From: Myxococcus flavus
GTDB lineage: Bacteria; Myxococcota; Myxococcia; Myxococcales; Myxococcaceae
Reading direction: 5' to 3'
Length of the DNA stretch: 64,000 nucleotides
Assembly: GCF_050038885.1 (NCBI RefSeq)
Contig: NZ_CP143624.1
Span: forward strand, 7,998,001-8,062,000
A program made the translations under genes and the position numbers. The notes under the pieces are model-generated. The model was not told the origin of the DNA, did no database searches, and was given only the letters and a program-made list of their open reading frames with translations. Below, piece after piece: positions 25,160 through 34,362 of this stretch (position 1 is its first letter; every line of letters begins with the position of its first letter).

Positions 25160-27313
25160 GTGTCCTCGTCGACGAAGTTCCGTCTCCCGCGCGCCCGCCT
25201 GCTGCCCGTCCTCGCCGTCCTGGGCTGCTCAACGACCCCCGCCGTGCCGACGGGCCCGGGCCCGGCCGTCCCCCCGGCGCCGGCAGCGCCCGGCACACGG
25301 ACCCCCACCGCCTCCGGGAAGGAGCCCGCAATGACGCCTGCTTTCGACGCCGCTGCCCTGAAGGCGGAACTGGTGGCGCGGCATGGCGAGGCGCAGCGGG
25401 CGCGCATCGAGCGGGGCGTGGACCAGGTGGCGGCGATGTGGCGGCCGGAGGACGGCGACCTCGCGGCGTTCGCTCGTGAACAGTTCCTGTCGGACCCGAA
25501 GGCGCTCGACGCGACCTTCCACCGGCTGGAGCGGCTGTTCGAGCAGCTCGACGGGCACCTGTACGAGATTGGCCGCGAGCTCCAGTGGTACACGGACCTG
25601 GACCTGGGGCCCCTGCTGCCGGTGGAGCCCTTGCTGGCGGCGTACAACCCGGCCGCGCACGTCACGGAGGACCTGTTCCGTTCACGGGTGGGCTTCGTGG
25701 TGCTGCTCAACTTCCCCCTGACGACGCTGGCGGAGCGCGTGGAGCGGGGCCCCACGTGGACGCGGAGGCAGTGGGCGGAGGCCCGGCTGGCGGGGCGCTT
25801 CAGCTGGCGGGTGCCCGCGGAGGTGGAGCAGGCGTCCTCGCGCGCCATCGCCGCGGCCAACCTCTACATCGCGGAATACAACATCTGGATGCACCACCTG
25901 GTGGATGCGCAGGGGCGGCGGCCCTTCCCCAAGGGGCTGCGTCTCATCAGCCACTGGAACCTGCGGGACGAGCTGAAGGCTGACTACGCGGACGCGGCGA
26001 CGGGTGCGCTGAAGCAGCGGATGATCGTCCAGGTGATGGAGCGCATCGTCACGCAGACGATTCCCGCGGCCGTCATCGACAACCCCCGGCTGGACTGGGA
26101 TCCCTTCACCAACACCGTGACCGTGGCGCCGCCGGAGACGGTGGAAGCGGACGCGCCCGCGCGCTCCGCGAAGCCGGAGGCCGCCCCGGAGCCGGACACG
26201 CGCTATGCGCATCTGCTGGCCACCTTCCGGACCGCGCGTGAGGCGGACCCCTACGTGCCCGTGGCGCCCACGCGAATCGCGCGCAGCTTCGAGCTGGGGC
26301 GGGAGCTGCCGGAAGCGCGGGTGCGGGCGCTGCTGACGCAGGTGCTGGAGTCTCCGCTGGTGCCGCGCGTGGCGAAGGAGATCGAGGCCCGCCTGGGCCG
26401 GAAGCTGGAGCCGCAGGACCTCTGGTACTCGGGCTTCAATCCCGGTGGGAAGCGGCCGGAGGCGGAGCTGGATGCGCTGACGCGCAAGCGCTACCCCACG
26501 GCGGAGGCGTTCGCGAAGGACCTGCCACGCATCCTCCAGGGCATGGGCTTCACGAAGGAGAAGGCCGCGTGGCTGGCGGCGCACATCCGCGTGGATGCCT
26601 CTCGTGGCGCGGGCCACGCACAGCCCGCGCTGCGGCGCGGTGACTTCCCCCGTCTGCGCACGCGCGTGGAGAAGGGGGGCATGGACTACAAGGGCTACAA
26701 CATCGCGGTGCACGAGCTGGGACACAACGTGGAGCAGGTGTTCAGCCTCTACGGCGTAGACCACACGCTGCTCACGGGCGTGCCCAACAACGCCTTCACG
26801 GAGGCGCTGGCCTTCGTGTTCCAGTCGCGCGACCTGGAGTTGCTCGGCCTGGGCAAGCCGGACGCGACGAGCGAGCGGGAGCGGGTGCTCGGCGAGCTGT
26901 GGCAGACGTGGGAGCGCTCAGGCATCGCGCTGGTGGACATGGAGGTGTGGCACTGGATGTACGCGCACCCGGACGCCACGCCGGCCCAGCTTCGCGAGGC
27001 GGTGGTGGGCATCGCCCGGGACGTGTGGAACCGGTACTTCGCGCCGGTGCTGGGCGGGGAGGGGAGCACGCTGCTGGCCGTCTACAGCCACATGATCAGC
27101 TACCCGCTCTACCTGCCCGACTATCCGCTGGGCCACCTCATCGCGTTCCAGATTGAAGAGCAGCTGAAGCGCAAGGGGCCGCTGGGCGCGGAGTTCGAGC
27201 GGATGGCCACCTACGGCGCGGTGACGCCGGATCAGTGGATGGTCCACGCCACCGGGGCCCCGGTGAGCGCGGAGCCGCTGCTCCGCGCCGCCGAGGCCGC
27301 GCTGGGGCGCTGA
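25160..27313 (+). CDS. Gluzincin-type zinc metallopeptidase lipoprotein
   Basis: The 717-residue product has a lipoprotein signal (lipobox VLGC), a Pro/Ala/Gly-rich linker, a long helical region and a zinc site HELGH at residues 518-522. A candidate third ligand lies in the FTEALAF segment about 30 residues later. The arrangement is like M2/M3-clan oligopeptidases, but I cannot assign the exact family. The GTG at 25160 is preferred because GGAG lies eight bases upstream; an earlier in-frame GTG at 25139 falls in the terminator tail. Together with the M2-like gene it makes two envelope peptidases flanking cspA. Confidence 0.75.
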   Translation: MSSSTKFRLPRARLLPVLAVLGCSTTPAVPTGPGPAVPPAPAAPGTRTPTASGKEPAMTPAFDAAALKAELVARHGEAQRARIERGVDQVAAMWRPEDGDLAAFAREQFLSDPKALDATFHRLERLFEQLDGHLYEIGRELQWYTDLDLGPLLPVEPLLAAYNPAAHVTEDLFRSRVGFVVLLNFPLTTLAERVERGPTWTRRQWAEARLAGRFSWRVPAEVEQASSRAIAAANLYIAEYNIWMHHLVDAQGRRPFPKGLRLISHWNLRDELKADYADAATGALKQRMIVQVMERIVTQTIPAAVIDNPRLDWDPFTNTVTVAPPETVEADAPARSAKPEAAPEPDTRYAHLLATFRTAREADPYVPVAPTRIARSFELGRELPEARVRALLTQVLESPLVPRVAKEIEARLGRKLEPQDLWYSGFNPGGKRPEAELDALTRKRYPTAEAFAKDLPRILQGMGFTKEKAAWLAAHIRVDASRGAGHAQPALRRGDFPRLRTRVEKGGMDYKGYNIAVHELGHNVEQVFSLYGVDHTLLTGVPNNAFTEALAFVFQSRDLELLGLGKPDATSERERVLGELWQTWERSGIALVDMEVWHWMYAHPDATPAQLREAVVGIARDVWNRYFAPVLGGEGSTLLAVYSHMISYPLYLPDYPLGHLIAFQIEEQLKRKGPLGAEFERMATYGAVTPDQWMVHATGAPVSAEPLLRAAEAALGR

Positions 27314-27319
27314 CGCGGC

Positions 27320-28048
27320 TTACGGCTGCCGGGACGTGTCGCCGGGGATGTCGATGAGCTCGACGTCGAAGACGAGGACGGCGTTGGGCGGGATGCGAGA
27401 GCCGGTGGGCGGGCGCTCGCCGTAGGCCGTGTTGGCGGGGCAGGTGAGCTTCGCCTTGCCGCCCACCTTCATCTTCGACACGCCCTGCGTCCAGCAGGGG
27501 ATGACGCCGTTGAGCGGGAACTCCACGGGGATGCCGCGCCGGGCGGAGGCGTCGAACACGGTGCCGTCCACCAGCCGGCCTTCGTAGTGGACCTTCACGG
27601 TGTCGATGGCGCGCGGGCTCTTGCCGCTGCCCGCCTTGACCTGCTTGTAGACGACGCCGGAGGGCAGCACCTCCGCGCCGGGCTCCTTCGCCGCGCGGTC
27701 CAGCACCGCCTGGCCCGCCCGCGCCTGCCGGGCCTTGGCGAAGGCCTGGATGCGCTGCGCCTGCTCCTTCGGATCCAGGTCCGACGTCTTGCCGCCGAGC
27801 CCGTCGGTGAGCCCGCGCTGGAGGACCGCCATCTCCTCGGGCGACAGCGCGAAGAGGGACAGGTCACGGCCGATGGTGAGCCCGAGGGTATAGATGGTCT
27901 GCTCCTCCTCCGGGGAGAGTGGCGTGGCCGCTGGCTCGGTGGCCGGTGCCGCCTTGCCGGCGGGCTTCTTCGCCGATTTCGAGTCCTGGGCCTGGGCCGC
28001 CGTCGCGCCGAGCGCGAACACGAGGGCCGCCATCCACATCGATCGCAT
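27320..28048 (-). CDS. FKBP-type peptidyl-prolyl cis-trans isomerase, exported (Mip/FkpA-like)
   Basis: The 242-residue product has a Sec signal peptide ending near AQAQ, a Lys/Ala/Pro linker, an N-terminal helical dimerisation domain of Mip/FkpA type (about residues 45-130) and a C-terminal FKBP domain. Recognisable FKBP segments are VHYEGRLVDGTVFDAS, GVIPCWTQGV, AYGERP and LVFDVELIDI. It would assist folding of periplasmic proteins. The ATG at 28048 has AGGTGG just upstream; two earlier in-frame starts lie beyond it. It is divergent from the PilZ gene. Confidence 0.9.
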   Translation of the reverse strand: MRSMWMAALVFALGATAAQAQDSKSAKKPAGKAAPATEPAATPLSPEEEQTIYTLGLTIGRDLSLFALSPEEMAVLQRGLTDGLGGKTSDLDPKEQAQRIQAFAKARQARAGQAVLDRAAKEPGAEVLPSGVVYKQVKAGSGKSPRAIDTVKVHYEGRLVDGTVFDASARRGIPVEFPLNGVIPCWTQGVSKMKVGGKAKLTCPANTAYGERPPTGSRIPPNAVLVFDVELIDIPGDTSRQP

Positions 28049-28268
28049 GCATCCACCTTTCATGAGGACCGGCGCACTATAAAGCGCGGTTTTCCGCTGT
28101 GTGGACACAAGCCCGCGCGAAGAATTCAGCGAGGAAGCACGGTGCGCTTGCGAGGCCTCGGCGCGGCGACCGTTTTCTTGCGCGTTCGGCGCTCGCCTCT
28201 ACCCTGCATCCAGGTTGCTTCACCCCCGGAGCAACCTGTTGCACGGACAAACCGGAGGCGATGAAGTC

Positions 28269-28607
28269 ATGAGCGACAAGCGGAAGAACAAGCGGGCGCC
28301 CCTCGACATCTACCTGAACAAGTACATGGGTGGCGTGCCGTACATGTCGCGGGCCGCGGACATCAGCCCGGAAGGACTGAGCCTCTCCCGGCTGCTCGAG
28401 CCTCAGCACGAGGCGAAGCGCATCGGCCTCCAGTTCCAGCTCCCGGGCTCGGAGGAGATCATCTACGCCGAGGGTGAAGTGGTGCGCGAGTGGGCGGAGC
28501 TGGGGACGGCCAGGCGCGAGCGCTCGGGCGTGCGCTTCACGCTGCTCACCGACCGTCACCGCAAGATGATCGACGCCTACGTCGACCGTCACGGCCGCGA
28601 GAACTGA
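28269..28607 (+). CDS. PilZ-domain protein
   Basis: The 112-residue single PilZ domain has the N-terminal arginine-rich stretch (KRKNKRAP) and a DISPEGLSL segment that matches the D/NxSxxG cyclic-di-GMP motif, ending with SGVRFTLL. PilZ proteins read cyclic di-GMP and often affect motility or polysaccharide. The ATG at 28269 starts the conserved domain; an ATG eight bases earlier hits a stop after three codons. Confidence 0.85.
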   Translation: MSDKRKNKRAPLDIYLNKYMGGVPYMSRAADISPEGLSLSRLLEPQHEAKRIGLQFQLPGSEEIIYAEGEVVREWAELGTARRERSGVRFTLLTDRHRKMIDAYVDRHGREN

Positions 28608-28729
28608 CTCGCGCGCGTCGTACCCGCGGCGCCTGCCTTGACTTCCCCGGAAGCAGGCCCGTTGAATGGGGAGCCATTCTGCCCCGGAACACGACCCGTG
28701 ACGTCGGTCGAGGGGCTGGAGGATTTCCC

Positions 28730-29545
28730 GTGAGGCACTCGCTGTGGGGGATGTTGCTGGCCGTGCCGTTGACGGCGTTTGGCCAGGGCAAGGAAGCGAA
28801 GGCCCCGAAGCCCACCGTCGCCGCCGTGAAGGCGGCTCCGGGGACACCGGGAGTGAACTGGGAAGGGCAGGTCCTGCGGGCCACCGGTGCCGGCGCCCCG
28901 GACCTGAGGGCGTCGAATCCCGGGCAGGCCCGTCTGGGCGCCGAGCGGTCCGCCAAGCAGGCCGCCGTCCAGAGTCTCCTCGAGCAGGCCCGGCGGCTGC
29001 AGATCAGCGCGGGCCGCACCGTGGCGGACGCGCTGGCCCAGGAGGACGTCCGCAAGCGCGTCGAGTCCGCCGTCAGCGGCTACAAGGTCGTGGGCCGGCG
29101 GTTCTTCTCCGACAGCGGCGTGGAGATTGACGTGGAGCTGCCCCTGGCGGCCCTCAGCGCGGCGCTGTTCTCCGCGGCCAGCGCGGATGCCGTCATCGCC
29201 ATCAACGGCGCGGGCACGAAGAAGTACACCGGCCTGGTGGTGGACGCGCGGGGGCTGGGCGTGCAGCCGGTGCTGGCTCCTCGGCTGCTCGATGACAGTG
29301 GCAAGGCGCTCTATGGCGCGGCGGCGCTCTCCAGCGAGAGCCGGAGCGCGAGGGGAGTGGCGGCGTGGTTCCAGAGCTTGGATGCGGCGAAAAAGGCGGC
29401 GCTGGTGGGAGACAAGCCGCTGGTGGTGAAGGCCACGGGCTCGAAGGGGTCGGACCTGGTGCTGGCCTCGGAGGGTGCGAAGGCGCTCACCGAGGCGGAC
29501 ACGCGCTTCCTGGCCGAGGGCCGGGTCGTCATCGTCACCCAGTAG
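28730..29545 (+). CDS. LPP20-like exported protein
   Basis: The 271-residue product has a signal peptide ending near FGQG. A domain rich in small residues follows, including WEGQVLRATG, an alanine-rich helix (AERSAKQAAVQSLLEQ), and a KVVGRRFFSDSGVEIDVELPL segment. This is the pattern of LPP20/FlgT-N-like proteins, small outer-membrane-associated proteins of unclear function. The GTG at 28730 has GGAGG seven bases upstream. The PEGA lipoprotein starts 29 bases after its stop, so the two are probably cotranscribed. Confidence 0.7.
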   Translation: MRHSLWGMLLAVPLTAFGQGKEAKAPKPTVAAVKAAPGTPGVNWEGQVLRATGAGAPDLRASNPGQARLGAERSAKQAAVQSLLEQARRLQISAGRTVADALAQEDVRKRVESAVSGYKVVGRRFFSDSGVEIDVELPLAALSAALFSAASADAVIAINGAGTKKYTGLVVDARGLGVQPVLAPRLLDDSGKALYGAAALSSESRSARGVAAWFQSLDAAKKAALVGDKPLVVKATGSKGSDLVLASEGAKALTEADTRFLAEGRVVIVTQ

Positions 29546-29574
29546 CGCATGGCTTCGGAGCCCCGGGCGTGGTG

Positions 29575-29937
29575 ATGCGGAAGTTCCTGCTGGTGGTCAT
29601 GGTGTGTGGGGTGGCCGGGTGTGCCAGGCGCCAGGAGCCTGGCTCGCTGGCGAAGGCCCGTGAGCTGATGGCGGAGGCCGCCAACCCGAGCGGCAACCTG
29701 GCGTTGCTGTGCGAGCCCGCGGACGCGGAGGTGTACCTGGACGGCGTCTGGCAGGGGCTCTGCAGCGACTTCACCGGCTCGCCGAAGGGACTCCAGGTTG
29801 GTATTGGCCTGCACCAGATCGAGGTGAAGAAGCACGGGTACTGGCCGTATACGACGTACTACGAGCCCAGCGGCGCCCGCGCGCGGCTGACCATCCAGCT
29901 CCGAGCGACCGGCGGTTCACCGGGTGGCACGGAATAG
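29575..29937 (+). CDS. PEGA-domain lipoprotein
   Basis: The 120-residue lipoprotein (lipobox VAGC) has one PEGA-type beta domain, recognisable from the segments ALLCEPADAEVYLDGVWQG and LHQIEVKKHGYWPY. PEGA domains occur in surface proteins and are thought to mediate envelope interactions. An in-frame GTG immediately precedes the ATG at 29575; either could be used. Confidence 0.8.
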   Translation: MRKFLLVVMVCGVAGCARRQEPGSLAKARELMAEAANPSGNLALLCEPADAEVYLDGVWQGLCSDFTGSPKGLQVGIGLHQIEVKKHGYWPYTTYYEPSGARARLTIQLRATGGSPGGTE

Positions 29938-30018
29938 GGCGCCCGGGGAGAGGGCGGGCGAACGGGCGCGGCCTTTCAATTTGGAGAGGTCCGGCGATGA
30001 TTCCGGCGCTTTCGCGAA

Positions 30019-31344
30019 GTGCAATCAGGACACGACGCCGCCGTAGCCAGGTCTGAAGAGGAGAGTGCCATCGGACGCCGCAGGAAGAGTCATTCGCCCG
30101 CTGCCGTGAAACGCGCCGCCGCACCGGCGCCGGTTCGGCCCGCGCCCGTGCTCCACGAGGTGGCTGCTCCTGCGGTGGCCGTCGCCCCGACCCAGGCCGC
30201 GCCCGAGAAGGAAGGGCCGGAGGTCGCCGTGCCCGTGGGCCTGGACGCCAGCGCGCTGCCCGAGGCCGACGCGCGTCGCATCGACATGTGGTGGTCGGTG
30301 GTGATGGTGGGCTCGCTGGCGCTCGTCTTCGCGCTGCTTTCCGTCTTCGGTGGGGTGGCGGTGCCGGTGCTGCTCGCGCTGGCGGGCGCCTACATCTTCA
30401 ATCCCATCGTGACGGCGCTGGAGAAGAAGCGCCTGGACCGCACCTGGGGCACGACGCTCGTCTTCGCGGCGGGGACGCTGCTGCTGGTGGGCGCGGTGCT
30501 GTACCTCGTCCCGGTGTTCCGTGAAGAGGCGTCGAAGCTGCCGGACTTCTTCAACCGCGCGAGCACCCAGGTCGTACCCAAGGTGGAGGCGCTGCTGGGG
30601 CGCTCGCTGCCGGACCTGGTCCGTCAGCGCACGGCCGAGCTGGGAAAGCAGGCGTCGGACCTGGTCCAGAGCGCGGGCCCCGCGGCGGCGCGCATCCTGG
30701 CGAGCTTCGCCGGCAATACGGCGCGGCTGGTGGTGACGCTGCTGGGGCTGTCCGTGGTGCCGGTGCTGGCCTTCTTCTTCCTCCAGGACTACCCGCGGCT
30801 GATGGGGATGGTGAAGGACCTGCTCCCCCGGCGCGCGGTGGGGCTGGTGAGCCGCCGCTTCGCGGAGGTGGACGAGGTGCTCTCCGCCTTCGTGCGCGGC
30901 CAGCTCATCGTCGGCGCGGTGCTGTCGGGCATCTACGCGGTGGGGCTGTCCGCGGCGCGCATCGACATGGCCATCGTCATCGGCGTGATTGCCGGGTTCG
31001 GCAACATGGTGCCCTACCTGGGCACGGGCGTGGGCATCGTCCTGTCGCTGGTGGGGCTGATGCTGTCCTGGCAGGGGCCGTGGCAGTTCGCGGCGGTGGC
31101 GGCGACCTTCATCATCGGGCAGATGCTGGAGGGCTTCGTCATCACCCCGCGCATCGTGGGGGAGAAGGTCGGCCTGGCGCCGGTGGCGGTCATCCTGGCC
31201 ATCCTCGCCTTCGGTGAGCTCTTCGGCTTCGTGGGCATCCTGCTCGCGGTGCCGGTGGCGGCCATCCTCAAGGTGGTGCTGAGCGTGGTGGTCCAGCGGT
31301 ATCGCCGGACGACGCTCTACACGGGGGAGCCCCGGTCGCCGTGA
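30019..31344 (+). CDS. AI-2E family (PerM-like) membrane transporter
   Basis: The product of up to 441 residues has an Ala/Pro/Lys-rich cytoplasmic N-terminus of about 90 residues, then eight or so transmembrane segments in the AI-2E/PerM pattern. These include GNMVPYLGTGVGIVLSLVGL and the C-terminal EGFVITPRIVG block. Members export small signals or ions. The exact start is unclear: the GTG at 30019 is the first available, but the ribosome-binding-like GAGGAGAG near 30057 suggests a downstream non-AUG start. Its stop overlaps the next gene's GTG by four bases. Confidence 0.85.
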   Translation: MQSGHDAAVARSEEESAIGRRRKSHSPAAVKRAAAPAPVRPAPVLHEVAAPAVAVAPTQAAPEKEGPEVAVPVGLDASALPEADARRIDMWWSVVMVGSLALVFALLSVFGGVAVPVLLALAGAYIFNPIVTALEKKRLDRTWGTTLVFAAGTLLLVGAVLYLVPVFREEASKLPDFFNRASTQVVPKVEALLGRSLPDLVRQRTAELGKQASDLVQSAGPAAARILASFAGNTARLVVTLLGLSVVPVLAFFFLQDYPRLMGMVKDLLPRRAVGLVSRRFAEVDEVLSAFVRGQLIVGAVLSGIYAVGLSAARIDMAIVIGVIAGFGNMVPYLGTGVGIVLSLVGLMLSWQGPWQFAAVAATFIIGQMLEGFVITPRIVGEKVGLAPVAVILAILAFGELFGFVGILLAVPVAAILKVVLSVVVQRYRRTTLYTGEPRSP

Positions 31345-32048
31345 CGAAGCTGGAGGCGCTGCACGAGGAGATCACCGGCTGCCGGGCCTGCCCGCGGCTG
31401 GTGGAGTGGCGGGAGGAGGTGGCGCGGGTGAAGCGCCGCGCCTACCGCGATTGGAACTACTGGGGCCTGCCCGTCCCGGGCTTCGGAGACCCGAAGGCCC
31501 GGCTCATCATCGTCGGGCTCGCGCCAGCGGCCCATGGGGCGAACCGGACGGGGCGGATGTTCACCGGAGACCGCTCGGGCGACTTCCTCTATGCCGGGCT
31601 GCACCGCGCGGGCTTCGCGAATCAGGCGCGCAGCGAGCACCGGGAGGACGGGCTCCGGCTGAAGGACGCCTTCATCGTCTCGGCGGCGCGCTGTGCACCG
31701 CCCGACAACAAGCCCCTGCCCGAGGAGCTGGCGCGCTGTGCGCCGTTCCTGGACCGCGAGCTGGCGCTGCTGCCGGGCCGGGTGCTGCTCGCGCTGGGGG
31801 CCATCGGCTGGAACGCCGCGCTCGTCGCCCTGGCGCGGCAGGGGATGGTGGTGCCGTCGCCCCGGCCCGCGTTCGGCCACGGGGCGGAGCTGGAGCTGCC
31901 GGGCGGCCGGACGCTGCTGGGCTGCTACCACGTCAGTCAGCAGAACACGCAGACGGGGCGGCTCACGCCGGCGATGTTCGATGCCGTCATGGCCCGGGTC
32001 CACGCGCTGCTGGAGCGCCCGGATCCGAAGGCGCGCGGGAAGAGTTGA
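31341..32048 (+). CDS. Uracil-DNA glycosylase, family 5 (UdgB-like)
   Basis: The 235-residue base-excision enzyme would remove uracil and deaminated bases from DNA. Motif A GLAPAAHGANRTGR (residues 59-72) and motif B HVSQQNTQTGR are those of family 5 (UDGb). Four cysteines (14, 17, 118 and 133) fit the iron-sulphur cluster ligands of families 4 and 5. The GTG at 31341 overlaps the transporter stop in a GTGA arrangement, so translation is probably coupled. Confidence 0.9.
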   Translation: MTKLEALHEEITGCRACPRLVEWREEVARVKRRAYRDWNYWGLPVPGFGDPKARLIIVGLAPAAHGANRTGRMFTGDRSGDFLYAGLHRAGFANQARSEHREDGLRLKDAFIVSAARCAPPDNKPLPEELARCAPFLDRELALLPGRVLLALGAIGWNAALVALARQGMVVPSPRPAFGHGAELELPGGRTLLGCYHVSQQNTQTGRLTPAMFDAVMARVHALLERPDPKARGKS

Positions 32049-32067
32049 GGAAGCCTTCTGTGTTTCC

Positions 32068-32096
32068 TTGACAGCTGGGGGAGCCCGCTGTTATTC
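32068..32096 (+). promoter_or_regulatory. Sigma-70-type promoter for tRNA-Val
   Basis: TTGACA at 32068-32073, a 17-base spacer, and TTATTC at 32091-32096 stand 27 bases before the mature tRNA. Both hexamers and the spacing fit a strong housekeeping promoter. Confidence 0.75.
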
Positions 32097-32122
32097 CCCG
32101 CGCCCACCGAAGCGGCTGCAAC

Positions 32123-32194
<72 letters not shown>

Positions 32195-32215
32195 TCATTA
32201 GAGAGTGACTTTCAG

Positions 32216-32257
32216 CGGGCGGCACGGCTTTTCAAGAGCCTGCCGCCCGTTGTTTTT
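32216..32257 (+). terminator. Intrinsic terminator between tRNA-Val and thrS (possible thrS attenuator)
   Basis: A 13-bp GC-rich stem with one bulged base (32216-32229 with 32237-32249) closes a seven-base loop and is followed by TTGTTTTT. It ends only 11 bases before the thrS ATG, and the thrS ribosome binding site (GAGG at 32260) begins directly after the T-run. Any transcript of thrS from upstream must therefore pass this terminator. Confidence 0.85.
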
Positions 32258-32268
32258 CCGAGGTTCAT

Positions 32269-34197
32269 ATGTCCGACATGATCACGGTGACGCTCCCCGA
32301 CGGCTCGCAGAAGCAGACGGCCCGGGGCACCACCATCGCGGACTTCGTGCGGGAGAGCATCGGCCCCGGTCTGGCGAAGGCCGCCCTGTTCGCGCGGGTG
32401 AACGGCCAGGACATGGACCTGGCCCGCAAGCTGGACGAGGACGCGAAGCTCCAGATCTTCACGCCCAAGAGCCCCGAGTCCCTGGAGCTCATTCGCCACG
32501 ACGCCGCGCACGTGGTGGCCAGCGCGGTGCAGAAGCTCTTCCCGGGCACGCAGGTGACCATCGGTCCCGCGACGGAGGAGGGCTTCTACTACGACTTCTT
32601 CCGCGAGAAGCCCTTCACGCCCGACGACCTGGAGAAGATCGAGGCCGAGGCGAACGCCGAGCTGAAGCGCGACGTGCCCTTCGTCCGCACCGAGATCTCC
32701 ATGGACGACGCCGTTCGTCTGTTCGAGGAGAAGGGCGAGAAGTTCAAGGTGGAGATCGTCAAGGACATCGCCGCCAAGGGTGCCCAGACGCTCACGCTCT
32801 ACTCGCACGGGGACTGGGTGGACTTCTGCCTGGGGCCCCACGCGCCCAGCACGGGGAAGATCGGCGTCATCAAGATCCTCTCCTCCAGCGGAGCGTACTG
32901 GCGCGGCGACCATCGCAACCCGATGCTCCAGCGCGTCTACGGCACGGCCTTCTTCGACAAGAAGCAGCTGCAGGAGTACCTGACGCGCATCGAGGAGTCG
33001 AAGAAGCGCGACCACCGCAAGCTGGGCAAGGAGCTGGACCTCTTCCACTTCCACCCGTACTCGCCCGGCTCCGCCTTCTGGACCCCGAAGGGCACCACGC
33101 TCTACACCACGCTGTCGAACTGGATGCGTCAGCTGACGCAGAATGACGGCTACGTGGAGATCAAGACGCCCCTGATGTTCAACAAGGGGCTCTGGGAGAC
33201 GAGCGGCCACTGGGGTAAGTACAAGGAGAACATGTTCCTCGTGCTCGACAGCGAGTCGGGGGAGCACGACTTCTCGCTCAAGCCGATGAACTGCCCGTCG
33301 CACCACCTGTTCTACGGCTTCAAGAAGCACAGCTACCGCGACCTGCCACTGCGCTACCACACGCAGGACGTGCTGCACCGCAACGAGGCGGCGGGCTCGC
33401 TGGGCGGCCTCACGCGCGTGCGCCAGTTCGCGCAGGACGACGCGCACATCTACTGCACCGAGGCGCAGATCACCGACGAGGTGCGGCGCTTCGTGAAGCT
33501 GCTGGACCACGTCTACAAGGCGGTGGGGCTCACCTACGCGGTGAAGCTGTCCACGCGGCCCGAGCAGCGCCTGGGTGATGACGCCCTGTGGGATCGCGCC
33601 GAGGGCGGCCTGAAGGCGGCGCTCGAGTCGCTGGGGCTCCAGTACGAGCTGGCCCCGGGCGACGGCGCCTTCTACGGCCCGAAGATCGACTTCGCGGTGT
33701 CGGACAGCATCGGCCGCAAGTGGCAGCTGGGCACCATGCAGCTGGACTACCTGGCCCCCGAGCGCTTCGACCTGACCTACGTGGGCGAGGACAACGCCGA
33801 GCATCGTCCGGTGGTGCTCCACCGCGCCATCTTCGGCTCCTTCGAGCGCTTCACGGCCATCCTCATCGAGCACTTCGCCGGTGCCTTCCCGGCCTGGCTG
33901 GCGCCGGTGCAGGCGGTGCTGGTGACGGTGGCGGACCGGCAGAACGACTACGCACGGAAGGTGCGGGACACCCTGAAGGCGAAGGGTTACCGGGTGGAGT
34001 TCGACGAGCGCGGCCTGTCGATGAACGCGAAGATCCGCGAGGCGCAGCTCCAGAAGGTGCCGTTCACCCTGGTGGTGGGCGACACCGAGGTGGCGGGCGA
34101 GGCCGTGGCGCCGAGGCGGTACGGCGGCGAGGATCTCAAGACGATGAAGCTGACGGACTTCGAGGCCCTGCTGGCCAAGGAAGCGGCCCTGCCGTGA
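32269..34197 (+). CDS. thrS: Threonyl-tRNA synthetase
   Basis: The 642-residue class II synthetase charges tRNA-Thr. Domains in order are an N-terminal TGS domain (1-65), the editing domain with HDAAH and a DFCLGPH segment, the class II catalytic core and a C-terminal anticodon-binding domain. Core segments include PMNCPSHH with a zinc-ligand cysteine and RVRQFAQDDAH. Length is normal for bacterial ThrRS. The ATG at 32269 has GAGG five bases upstream, immediately behind an intrinsic terminator. infC, the usual next gene in many bacteria, is absent here; rpmI follows 165 bases later with its own promoter. Confidence 0.97.
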   Translation: MSDMITVTLPDGSQKQTARGTTIADFVRESIGPGLAKAALFARVNGQDMDLARKLDEDAKLQIFTPKSPESLELIRHDAAHVVASAVQKLFPGTQVTIGPATEEGFYYDFFREKPFTPDDLEKIEAEANAELKRDVPFVRTEISMDDAVRLFEEKGEKFKVEIVKDIAAKGAQTLTLYSHGDWVDFCLGPHAPSTGKIGVIKILSSSGAYWRGDHRNPMLQRVYGTAFFDKKQLQEYLTRIEESKKRDHRKLGKELDLFHFHPYSPGSAFWTPKGTTLYTTLSNWMRQLTQNDGYVEIKTPLMFNKGLWETSGHWGKYKENMFLVLDSESGEHDFSLKPMNCPSHHLFYGFKKHSYRDLPLRYHTQDVLHRNEAAGSLGGLTRVRQFAQDDAHIYCTEAQITDEVRRFVKLLDHVYKAVGLTYAVKLSTRPEQRLGDDALWDRAEGGLKAALESLGLQYELAPGDGAFYGPKIDFAVSDSIGRKWQLGTMQLDYLAPERFDLTYVGEDNAEHRPVVLHRAIFGSFERFTAILIEHFAGAFPAWLAPVQAVLVTVADRQNDYARKVRDTLKAKGYRVEFDERGLSMNAKIREAQLQKVPFTLVVGDTEVAGEAVAPRRYGGEDLKTMKLTDFEALLAKEAALP

Positions 34198-34235
34198 TCG
34201 GGAGGCCCGCCTGGCAGGTCGCTTGCGGACGGGCC

Positions 34236-34263
34236 TTGACTCCCGGTTGCACCTAAGTATCTT
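34236..34263 (+). promoter_or_regulatory. Promoter for rpmI-rplT
   Basis: TTGACT at 34236-34241, a 16-base spacer and TATCTT at 34258-34263 lie about 100 bases before rpmI. The leader that follows has several short inverted repeats and could hold the autoregulatory L20-binding site known from other rplT operons, but I cannot identify it from sequence alone. Confidence 0.6.
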
Positions 34264-34362
34264 GGCGCACTTTCGAGGGGAGTCCGCGCAAGTTCCCCAA
34301 TTTTCGAGAGTTCTCGCACAGCCGGGGAGTCCGACGGCGAAGTGCACGGAAGGATCAGGACG

